The notes beneath the pieces were generated by a model. That model searched no databases. It was not told the DNA's origin and saw only the letters and a list, made by a program, of their open reading frames with translations. The position numbers and the translations under genes were made by a program. Source: Turnera subulata (taxonomy: Eukaryota > Streptophyta > Magnoliopsida > Malpighiales > Passifloraceae). From it: a stretch of DNA of 64,000 bases. Of the stretch, positions 24,484 to 35,165 are shown in pieces (position 1 is the first letter of the stretch; every line of letters begins with the position of its first letter). The stretch is from the NCBI GenBank assembly GCA_028386065.3, contig JAKUCV010003216.1, positions 1-64,000 of the forward strand, read 5' to 3'.

Positions 24484-25696
24484 ATGGAAAAAATGAACAT
24501 GTCTAGTCCTAGTCTCCTCCCAGGATTCAGGTTCCATCCCACGGATGAGGAGCTCATTGTCCATTATCTGAAAAAGAAGATATCATCTTCTTCCAATCCT
24601 CAAGTCTGCATAATAGCAGACGTCAACATCTACAAGTTCAATCCATGGGAACTTCCAGGTAACCCATTTTCTATTTCTTGTGCTAGAAGAAAGGGTCAAT
24701 GCCACTAACATCTCTGAAGATTATGAAGTTAATAATTAATTTCTCAGTGTCTTGGTATACTAATTAACCTTGCTCATGTTGGTTCTCCTTATGATCCAGG
24801 CCAGGCCTCGTTTGGGGAGAAGGAATGGTTCTTCTTCAGTCCAAGGGATAGGAAATATCCAAACGGTGCCCGCCCTAACAGAGCAGCCGGCTCTGGCTAC
24901 TGGAAGGCCACAGGGACCGATAAACCAATACTGACCTCCAATGGATCACAGTGTCTTGGGGTCAAGAAAGCTCTTGTGTTTTACAAAGGCCGACCCCCAA
25001 AAGGCACCAAAACAAACTGGACGATGCTCGAGTACAGGCTTCTCGATGATACCCATCATCTCCATCGGCTAAGGGGATCCATGAGGGTAAGTTCTTATTC
25101 TAGTTCTATAATTCGTATCAAAGCACTAAATGTCATGAAAATCAAATGACTGTCTCTTTCTTGTTTCAATTTTCCAGTTGGACGACTGGGTTTTATGCAG
25201 GGTACGGCAGAAGAGCAATACCCCACAACCAAAGAAAGAAACTAATACCAACAGCTATGGTATTACCAGTCCACTTACATTGGGGTTCTTACAAGGTCAA
25301 GATAAGACAAAGAGAGACGCTAGTCTTAAGAGTATTCATGAATACGAGTTACAAGAATGTCTCATGGCTCCCTTGGAAAGTGAAGAAGGAGAGGAACAAT
25401 TAGGACAAGCAGAGTACCGTGAAGAATCCCCTGCATACTCTGTTTCAGGGGAACATTCCACCTCTCAGCCACCAACAATTACCTCCTTGAGAGATGCACT
25501 TGAATCCATCAAGAAGGTGCTGTCCATAGGAGCCTTTGACGAATTAGTGCTGCCCATGCCCCCAAGGAAAAGGCTCCAAATTTCTCCTCCAAGCAGTGTG
25601 GGAACTGAAAGCATTTTTCAAGTTTCCTCCCCTACCATTTCAGAATCATACCCACAGAGCTTTCAGGGTTGCTGTGACCTTAATTTACTAAAATGA
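24484..25696 (+). CDS. NAC transcription factor, first tandem copy, 326 aa
   Basis: Exons 24484-24658, 24800-25086 and 25178-25696; GT-AG introns at the standard NAC positions; 327 codons with stop. The NAC domain fills residues 12 to about 168: [18 protein letters not shown] (A), [13 protein letters not shown] (B), [15 protein letters not shown] and [18 protein letters not shown] (C), [21 protein letters not shown] (D), and LDDWVLCRV (E). The C-terminal half is rich in acidic, serine and glutamine residues and acts presumably as the regulatory region. It is a plant DNA-binding nuclear regulator, nearest the NAM/NAP-like NACs by eye. Its partner at 30935 differs by only about three residues in the first 155, most nucleotide changes there being silent, so both copies look constrained. 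Target genes cannot be read from the sequence. Confidence 0.93.
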
Positions 25697-27068
25697 ACTT
25701 GGCTTGTCCAATGGAAAAATTAATGTGGCTGAACATAGGAATAGCTAGTTCGGATACATACAGAATTCAGACCTAGGAGTTAGAAGTCAATGAGAATTTC
25801 CTTTTTCCATTTTCATCATGAGCTTGAGCTTCATGTTTGCTGTGATAATTACTCATGTTATTGAATACTAAAATAGAAGTTATGAAGTTGCTTTTTTTTT
25901 TTTTACTGGTGCTCCTGCAGGTGTCCGGCCTCGGTACTAAAGATCGTAGAATCAACTAATTCAAATCAGAACTTCCATATTCATTATTGGGAGTAATCTT
26001 TCTAATGTTGAAGCATACAGAAAGCAAGAATCAAACGCGGGACTAAATTTATGGACATTAAAATTATATGCTCTTTTATACCACTCAAACTAAGATACTA
26101 GTTGGAATTTGTATACTCATAGAAATAACCAATTTAAGTTATATGCTCTTCATATCGAGGTTTAAATACACATGATGAAACAACTAATTGCAATTCCAAA
26201 GAATATATCAAAAACAATAAAGCCAAAAGAAAAACCAATTACATAATGGAAGGAACTCAAACCCCAACGACTCCTTGAATGGTGGTGGTATACAGCAGAT
26301 CTCCCTGCAGGGTAGTTTACATTTTATTTCTCCATTCTATTTTCTGTAAATCCTCTGCACACGTACGTGTTTCGGTAAGCTCAGCATAAAATAAATGAAG
26401 TTACCCTCATCCCAGCAACTATCTGACTAATCACCCTTCATCATGCTTATGAGATGGGACAGTACCAATAACAGTACAATTTTCATACACTATGAGCAAG
26501 ACTTGAAACATGGACATCCTAAAGTATAGGACTCATGCCCTCATAGAAATGCTTGCAATTTCATTCAAACTCGTTCCATTTTAATGTCTAATTGGAATCC
26601 ACCCTAGTGACACGTAGTAGCCAGTAGGTAAATTTTCACCATCATCACAATCGATAGACTGTTCTTTTAGAATATCGTATACTGATTATTATTTTCAATG
26701 AGAAAACCTTGAGATTTTATATAAGAAAAAGCCTTTAAACCAATAATTGGAAATCATGTCCACGGAAAATTTGTCCCAGGATTCGATCCGGGTCGTGCAC
26801 CTGATTACAGGAGGACGCGAACCCGAGACCTCACTTAACCGGAATTAACTCGCTTACCACTAATTAGACTAACCCCACACTGCTTGATTGTTTTCGTGTA
26901 TTCTCAATTACTGCTGTATCCAACTTTCTTTTATAGATCATATACGCAACAAATTCGACAACAGCTTAATCGAGCATTTGAGGCCACACATGTTCACTGC
27001 AATATACATCTATAGCTACCATATGGCACCCTAAAACTAAAACTGTGAATAGATGGATATTGGATCAT
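25697..27068. other. Spacer between the two duplication copies
   Basis: AT-rich with no gene. A tRNA-type SINE remnant in minus orientation lies at about 26745-26885. Confidence 0.5.
26745..26885 (-). mobile_element. SINE remnant, minus orientation
   Basis: The reverse strand reads gaggtctcgggttcgcgtcc, containing a B box GGTTCGCGTCC preceded by the same gaggtctcggg seen in the SINE at 13439. An A-box-like stretch (ttagtggtaagcg) lies before it. The ends and any duplications are not clear. Confidence 0.55.
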
Positions 27069-27323
27069 TTAACCTATGTTGCCACGAGGGCAATCTGCAC
27101 AAATCAAAGTGGACCCGTATGTATCTATTACTCTTGTACTAGTAAACACCACATCAAAATCAGCCATCCCATCGGAGCCACCTAGGCCCAAAGCTTGGTA
27201 TATTTTGAGGAGACTGCCATGATTCCAATACACAACGGTATTGGAGATGAATACGTAATCCCTTACGGCCACCTTTTCGTCTCTAACAATGAGGACACCT
27301 TTTCTCCTCCAAATAAGTTGCAT
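27069..27323 (-). pseudogene. Unknown coding-like fragment (copy B)
   Basis: An 84-codon minus-strand frame from ATG to stop: GVLIVRDEKVAVRDYVFI..NTVVYWNHGSLLKIYQAL, through TSTRVIDTYGSTLICAD. It is the counterpart of 20205-20467. No family recognised. It may be a relic exon carried in the duplicated unit rather than a working gene. Confidence 0.35.
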
Positions 27324-30300
27324 GGATAAGAAATTTAGCGTATATATAAAGTTGCATGGATAACGATATTTTATGGCATGAAAAATATTTGTGTGGATAA
27401 GGGATTACAAGAAAGAAGTACTACATACGGAAGAAGTAAATTAAAGGATATGATTTGATATGGGGTTGCTTTCGGTGGAATTTGTTTTATGTTTCGTTTG
27501 ATTTCTTTTATTTGGCCTCTTCTGCACTATTTGGCAGCAGTTGCTGCGGACGATATTAACCAGTACTATAGCCAGTCAAATCCCTTAAGACCATGCAATG
27601 TAGACCCAAATATACATAGACTATTTCAGCTTTTCCATTATAGCGTAGATCATAATCTTGACGGTGTCTATGCCAAAAAATTTCTAAGTAATGAAAGCTT
27701 AGTTTTTGGCATCTCTTTTATTTTTTATATAGGCTATAGGAAAAAAAATTCCCTCAGTACTATCAGTTGGTGCATGAGCGAGTGGTTTTGGGCTTGATAT
27801 TAATGTGCATATGAATATCAACTGAGGAGTAAGCTTCTGTTTTCAGTTGATTGGTTACATCTGTAGAACTTAACATAAAGCACACTTGACGACTTAGAAA
27901 TATTGAATCGTCACACATCTCACACATGTACTAAGCATTCGAACACATGACAATATTTCATGGAAACAATCAAGTCACCAACAGCAACAAAAAGGAAGAG
28001 CTGCAACATTTGATTCTTGGCTAGCCAAAACTTTGTACCCAGCCGCGCTCATCAAGGCTATGATATTCTCTACAAAAAAGCTATACATACATCACATCAA
28101 TCTCAATAACGTTTGCAGTGTAACTGATCTATAACTAGAAGAAAAACCAATTAGTGAAGCTGCTTAACAAGGCATCTCTTCCTTATAGGAACTACATAAT
28201 TGGAACATTGCAAGAGACGCACGCCGGAGCCACCAAGGACCCAAAATCTCCATTGACCTTGGTGTCACCAATTGCTTGAATAATTAATAAGCTAAATATC
28301 TGTCTCAGATTTGCATGACTTGGGATCTTCTGTCTCCCCAGCTGCTCATATTTTGGAAACATATAAAATACTATGTAACCAAAGCGTTACAAAATGTGTA
28401 TGTTTCGATATCAAACTATTTAGGTCCAATAGTTTAGGAATAAAAAGGAATGTAACGTGAAATTCAGGCAAATGAGTGCTAATGTCTTTTAGTTGGAGAA
28501 ATCATTTTCAATATAATTCCAGTTGCTGGTTTTTATGTTTGGAATATGATGATTTTTCTTGTGATCGTCAAAGGTAAGATGCCTTAATTTTTATCAATGT
28601 TTATTTATAACTTAATACTAGTTTTTATTCCTTTTTTCAGACCAGCGGGGAAGAAATTAAGTTAATGATGCGTATAGAACAAATCATGATTGATCGCAGT
28701 AACAAAGCGAGTTGCATTTGCAAATCAATTAAGATTATTTTTGACAATGTGGATACCCTCAGTGGGAATATAAATACATCTTACTGTTCTTATCATATGT
28801 TAATCACCCCAATTCTTAAACGCATCAATGAAGAAGAACGGTAACTTGACTCAAATTTAATTTCGCGGCCACTCCAGCCAAGTAGCCGACTTATATGTTT
28901 TCCAGAAAATCTTTGTTCGTTTAGTGCAGTTGGTTAAATAAGAGCAAACAACTTTAGAGGTTATTCAATCATTCTAGTTTTCAAAAACAAAAAACCACTA
29001 GTTACGATGATGATTACATTACAGGATTATCTAGTTTTTTTTTTTTTTGTGTGTGTGCTGTGTGATTATATTAAATTATGGAAGAAATCCGAGAGTTATC
29101 TAGTTTTTTCTTTTGTTTCTGCAGTCAGATGGTATTTATAATAACTAACCAGCTTGATTCATTGACTAACCTCACTAAAACTATATTTGCCCACAATCAC
29201 TAGTGCAGGAAATAATATGTATTTCCGCAGAATTAAACACTATTAAATCTTACAACGTCCTCCAATAAAAACGAGCACTATTGGCCATGATATAACTATC
29301 CAAAACAACAGACATTATTGCAACTAAGTGATTCTCGTTGGCTTTCGGACACAAGTAGTTTGGAATCAAGTAGAATGGTGCACCGCCAACTAATTAATTA
29401 TACGATGTAGACAAAAGAATCATCTAAAATGGATTCTATTTATCATTGGCACACGGCATCCAATTCCCCTGTTCCTCCCTCTCAATCAACTTTAAGAACT
29501 TGTTTTTAGTGCATATTTACAGGCCTTTTAAATCTGGACAGGGTATTGTAATGGACACGTAGCTTTTATTTGAATGTACTCTTAGTCTCTTGGGTGAGAA
29601 TGGGTATAGGAGAAAAAAAATCACATAAAACAACCATAAGAACTTGCTAGAACTTGTTCCAGGATTTATACAAGTAATTAGGCATACAAATATAAAATCT
29701 CCCTCAATTATTCTCCCGGCTCACTTTACTCAGGGGTCTAGTTTCATTTGTTCAATCCCTCCAACGCCTGATCATATCCGGAAAACTTGTTTATTTCTTA
29801 AAGAAAAGCCCTGGTCTATTTCATCAGCTCAGGGTCAACTGTGCTTAGGTGATTTTTGGAATTGTTATTAGTAGTGTGCAATGTATATGTGTGCCTATAT
29901 GTGAACCGAAGACCTACAATGCATTTTGCTGCCATATGACATCATATCATTCAAAGATCAAATTGCTAGGATATTTTCCCAACAAAAAAAGGGCTGGGAT
30001 TTTGGCTTGGGTTTTATGGATGTTTTTCTGACAAGACTACAGGGTCAGCGAATCATTGTTTAGGTTAATTGTTGCTACCTTGACGTGGCATGTCCAGTCC
30101 AGGTTCCATGTACGCCCAAAAGGAACAAATGAACCTGAAAAAGGAGGATTAGGGATAGGACCTGTGGGTTAGGTATAAGAATCCACACAACTAGAAAACA
30201 ACCTTTTGGTCACAAAAAACAATTTATTAAGCAGGAAGAGATCCACCAAATCAACCACGGCCAAATCAATGAAGAAAACAGACACCAACTTGGGATCAAA

Positions 30301-30880
30301 TAATATAGTTTTCTACGACTGCCACCTTAGGGGGGATCATGTCTCCTTGGGGGAGTCATGCTTCCTAATCCGAGGCCAACACAAAAACAAGCAGGAAAAT
30401 ACAAAACCATATTAATATCAAATTTAGAAGAGAAGAAGACCATGCAGCCAATCACAACTAGGTATGATTTCATTTATTGGGATATCCCATTTGCCATCGC
30501 AATCCAATACAATTTAAGTAATATTTCCATCGGCGAAACCAAAGCTCTGCCTTATCCTCAACCAGCATTCTAATCTTGAAATAAACTATGCATATAGAGA
30601 ATTTTTTCAAACCAATTGCACGCCTGTACAGTGACATTTTTGCTTGTTTTATAGAAGCAACCAAGGGTAAACAGCCTATAGGAGGTAGCCACGTATAAGA
30701 TAGGAAAAATAAATGGAACTAGAGAAATGGATAGACATATGGTTGAAGAAAAACAAATGCCTGGAAAAGTAAACACAAAAAGACATAGTGGAATGCATCA
30801 GAAAGCAACAATAATACACCCTGGAGCAATATAATATTATGGAATGTACCCCAAGATCAAATATCAGGAGTAAGAATCCA
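27324..30880. other. Intergenic part of copy B
   Basis: Follows copy A with many indels and no gene. A direct repeat ttatctagtttttt at 29027-29040 and 29096-29109 brackets a T-headed insertion, as expected of a small retroposon in minus orientation. A promoter block with TTGACGTGGCA is at 30080-30090. Confidence 0.5.
30081..30088 (+). promoter_or_regulatory. TGACGTGG element in the second NAC promoter
   Basis: Same element and surrounding block as at 23601-23608, kept while neighbouring sequence changed. Confidence 0.35.
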
Positions 30881-30883
30881 CGC

Positions 30884-30891
30884 TATAAATA
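30884..30891 (+). promoter_or_regulatory. TATA box of the second NAC gene
   Basis: TATAAATA, 44 bp before the start codon, in the same context as the first copy. Confidence 0.6.
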
Positions 30892-30934
30892 CGAGGGAGG
30901 TTCATGTTATCCTCCGCTGTCTAATTAACCAACA

Positions 30935-32605
30935 ATGGAAAAAATGAACATGTCTAGTCCTAGTCTCCTCCCAGGATTCAGGTTTCATCCCACGGATGAG
31001 GAGCTTATAGTCCATTATCTGAAGAAGAAGATATCATCTTCTTGCAATCCTCAAGTCTGCATAATAGCAGACGTCAATATCTACAAGTTCAATCCATGGG
31101 AACTTCCAGGTAAGCCATCTATGCTCTTTCTCATCTATTTCTTAGACGATAAGAAACCCTCAATGACACTCACATCTTTGGATATTATGAAGAGAATAAA
31201 TCTTGATAATTACCTTGCTCATGCTGGTTCTCATCCAGGCAAGGCTTCCTTTGGGGAGAGAGAATGGTTTTTCTTCAGCCCAAGGGATAGGAAATATCCA
31301 AACGGTGCCCGCCCTAACAGAGCAGCCGGCTCTGGCTACTGGAAAGCCACTGGGACTGATAAACCTATCCTGACCTCCAATGGATCACAGTGTCTTGGGG
31401 TCAAGAAAGCTCTTGTATTTTACAAAGGTCGACCTCCAAAAGGCACCAAAACAAACTGGACAATGCTCGAGTACAGGCTTCTTGATGATACTCATCATCT
31501 CCACCGGCTAAGGGGGTCGATGAGGGTAAATTCTTTATTTAGTTCTTTTCATATTGAAGTTCCAAAAAAGATCTCAATGAAAAAGCAAAGGCAAATAAAA
31601 TCATCAAAATAAAAAAAGCTTTAGCTTACTCTATTACACAGAAATATGAAATAAGAATAAAAAGGTAGCCTACAACAGTACCTGTATAAAATATGCAACA
31701 GAATTTATCTTAGGTCGTAGCATGCAAGTCAAGAAGATGGTCAACCATCTTACAGATACATCCTTAACGTGCAAAAACTTAACAACCTGGAAAGCCTTAT
31801 GTCACGGAGATTAGCCAAAAGGCAAGACTGAGGACAAGATTTCCCACCCAATCATAACGTGCACAATGTAAAGGAGCCACTTTTGTGTCTAAGTGCCGAA
31901 CTATGAACAAAAATTCTAAGAAACACCCACTTGCAGAAAAGATCCATTCACATAACAACTCCATTATCATCAGCACGTATTCTAAATTTCTGTGTAAATT
32001 AATTGTTTAACAGCTTAGAAGGAAAGACAAAGACAGCCAAATCTGCCACCATATGTCATGACAATCAAATTTACTAACTTTCTCTTTCTTTAATTTTCCA
32101 GTTGGACGACTGGGTTTTATGCCGGGTACGCCAGAAAAGCAATACACCACAACCAAAAAAAGAATCTCATACCAGCAGCTATGGTAGCATCAGTCCATTT
32201 ACATTGGGGTCCTTACAAGGTCAAGATAAGACAAAAAGGAACACTAGTCTTAAGAATTATGATTACGAGTTACAAGAATGCCTCATGGCTCCCCTGGAAA
32301 GCGAAGAAGGAGAAGAACAAGGACAAGTAGAGTACCGTGAAGAATCCCCTGAATACTCAGTCTCAGGGGAAGATTCTACTTCACAGCCACCAATGATTAC
32401 CTCGTTGAGAGAGGCACTAGAATCCATCAAGAAGGTGCTCTCAATAGGAGCCTTCGATGAACTAGTGCCCATGCCACCCAAGAAAAGGCTACAAATTTCT
32501 CCTCCAGACAGTGTGGGAACCGAAAGCATTTTTCAAGTTTCCTCTCCTACCATCTCCGGATCATACCCACAGAGCTTTCAGGGTTGCGACCTTAATTTAT
32601 CTTAA
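30935..32605 (+). CDS. NAC transcription factor, second tandem copy, 321 aa
   Basis: Exons 30935-31109, 31239-31525 and 32102-32605; 322 codons with stop. Exons 1 and 2 have exactly the lengths of the first copy (175 and 287 bp) and all five NAC subdomains are intact. The C-terminal region is shorter by a few codons and more diverged. Intron 1 is 129 bp, a multiple of three with no in-frame stop, so an unspliced transcript stays open until a stop at 31612 inside intron 2, or would encode a 43-residue insertion inside the NAC domain if only intron 1 were kept. Intron 2 is 576 bp against 91 bp in the first copy. Same family and likely same role as the gene at 24484; divergence in the promoter and tail could have separated their expression or partners. 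Confidence 0.93.
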
Positions 32606-35165
32606 GCCTAAAGGAGACCCAAAATAGAATCGTACCTCATGGAAGATTGAAGCCATGTAGTATAGATGATCGTTCTCTTAAACATAAAATAAGAAAACCC
32701 CATGGAATAGTTGTGTAAGTTATATTAGGTGAATGTGCGTGTGTTCCGGGTCCAAAATAGCACTTGAAGAATAGTCAAGTTTGGTACATTGACTATACCA
32801 TAGATGTTCATGTGCTTGTATGTAGAATGAAGTAGTAGATGATCAAGAATTATTCTGTTTGGAAATGCCTATCTCTCTCTGTGGCTGTTCTTTACAATCT
32901 AAACAAATTCACACTACAACGTTCTGCTGATAGTGATGGGTGGTAAAAATGAATTCATTTCTCACAGGTTTTATCAACTAAGAACCAAATGTAGCTTGGA
33001 AGAATAAACAATAACACATCTGCCAATCACACAGGACCAAAACAGATGAGGAAAGAAATAAGGAATGGGATTCAAATCCGAAAGAGACTAATCATTCTAG
33101 CCTAAAATATCCCGCTGCCACCGAGGCTGGAGGTAGATGGGGATAGGAGAAACCAGTTGTGTTCATGTTGTTGGGATTCCAACCCACGAATCTTCCTCAA
33201 TTGCGACACCAAAAGCAGGGACGGATTTCCCTATCCCATAACATGCAAAATTGGAATCTTACCCTGGGTTCTAATCCTAAGCCGTTCTTTACACACACAC
33301 AAACACAAAAGAAAAAAAAGAAAAAGACCTCCTTGATAGTGACAGGATGAACTAAAGGTGAAGCAGTAAGTTCAATAGATACAAACACAAAAAATCCAAG
33401 ATCAACAAAACGATTGCTGATTAATTTGTAAGCATAATCCAACGGTTTAACAACATATTACAATGAGTCCCTATCATATGAGCTATACAATCACAAAGTA
33501 CAATCCTGCCCAGTGGCCAACAGCGTATCCTGACTGCTACGAAATGAAGCTACACGTTTTGTAGAAATGGAAATCGATGCATTTTTATATCACCCTCGTC
33601 TCCAAATTTGAAACTAAAAGACTGAAAACTCACCCGCAATCAAATTTCTTGCAAACCCGGAATCCGGTATGGCTCTTTGTGGGCTTTGACTTGGATGTTG
33701 TGGCAGAGATTCCGGACGACCCGTTCAAATGTTTAGGTTGGTAGGTGGGGTTGATGTCATGGCTGGCAGAGGTGGAAAGTGAAAGTGCCAAGTTGATGTC
33801 GCATTTTCAGGCTATTTTTATATGTGCAGAGGAGGAGGAAGAGGAAAAGGAACCAACTTTATCACACACACTTCTTCAGTCGATCAAAAATAGAGCTACG
33901 GGGGTGTGGACCAGTTGCCTTTTCACTTGGGCTACTATGTGCTTAGTTTTCTGGGTTAGTTTGCTTACATTCTTGGTGGATCGGGCTCGTGTTTGTTTAG
34001 GTTTAGCCTCTCTGGATTTCCTAGTATGGACTAGGTGAAATTAATTAGTCCTTTTATTGTCAGGCTTAACCCAAAATCTATTAGGATTTTAATTTTTTTC
34101 TTAATGATGCTTATCTTTTAGCTTTCTATTTAGTAATTTTTATTATTTAATAGTTGAATTATTATGTATGATATATGTTATAACATCTAAATTTCATATA
34201 ATAGAGTTGTGAATTTTGAATGGTGAAAAATAACGTGCAAAGATGCTATATAAAATATATTGGTTTAGATGAGAAAGGAGGAGAAATCACCTTCTCCAGA
34301 CACATCAGAATATGGATTAGAATTTTTATCATTTAAAAGTTGGGACTCAACAAAAAGTTTGAAAGTATATCAATATAACATTCACAATATCAATAGCGAT
34401 TTATAAAACATGTGTATGAACCGGTAATTCAATACACAATTATTTTAATTTATAAGAATATACATTTCCTTATTGTATTTATAGGAGTTTCAAATGTTTT
34501 TTTAGTATGGTTTCAAGTTTGGTTTCCTTCCACTATAGTTAGGTGTAGAATCTATCATGGGGCAAGCTCCAAACACCATTTGGAAAAAAAAAAAAGGAAT
34601 TTCAAGTTTAATACAATTCAATTCAAATTAAAAAGTATTTTAATATCTTTTAATCATGTTGTTTGCGGTTAAAATGGGAGATATTCGCAATTGCGAACTC
34701 CGTAGAGTGGTATGGAGTTTTGGGGGTTTCAAAAGCTTTAATTTGGATTTACTAGCTAAAGGAAGGAGCTTAATTACTTCGTAGCACAAAATAAGTAAAA
34801 AAGAAATATCGATATCCAACAGTACACTATTGTAAAACTAAAAAAAAAGGAAAAAGAAAAGCCATAATCCAGCACATATAGCTTCGTTTCCACGCTGTCG
34901 TTTCCGATACTTGACTCTCGAAGAGACCCCCACAAGGCCACAAGCAAAGCCTTTTCCCCGTTTCCCGTCTTTCCCTCTCCAATTTTGAACCCTCAACAAC
35001 ACTCGCCCAAAAGCAAACCCCCGAAAAAAGAAATCAAAAAGCAAGCAAAGGGAAAAAGGAAAAAAAAACAACACACAAAGAAAGAATCACCACCACCACA
35101 CCGCCACCGCGACCACTGCCACCACCGCACAGCAACAACCATCGCACGGAGCATCACTAAGCACA
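32606..35165. other. Intergenic between the second NAC gene and the GBPL gene
   Basis: No supported gene. An (AC)n/A-rich patch lies near 33290-33325. The last 300 bp (34870-35165), with several CAC-rich and A-rich stretches, probably form the promoter and leader of the next gene. Confidence 0.5.

Larger units (their letters stand above)
20235..25696 (+). repeat. Tandem segmental duplication, copy A
   Basis: From about 20235 to the end of the first NAC gene the sequence can be followed, with indels, into 27090-32605. Shared landmarks are the caaatcaaagtggacccgta patch (20247/27095), the Pol III-gene region flank, the promoter with TTGACGTGGCA, and the NAC gene with its TATA box. The offset is about 6.45-6.86 kb. 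NAC exons are about 92-97 percent identical; intergenic parts are clearly more diverged. Confidence 0.85.
27090..32605 (+). repeat. Tandem segmental duplication, copy B
   Basis: Counterpart of copy A. It lacks the Pol III RNA gene and one of its flanking repeats, and its NAC gene has a much longer second intron. Confidence 0.85.

Noticed and set aside
26760..26880. Possible tRNA gene
   Set aside because: There is a B box but no cloverleaf that closes with an acceptor stem; the context fits a SINE.
23792..30415. Frames beginning MKKTDTNL in both NAC promoters
   Set aside because: The nucleotide sequence is conserved through the duplication but the frames diverge by indels a few dozen codons on, so it is not maintained coding sequence.
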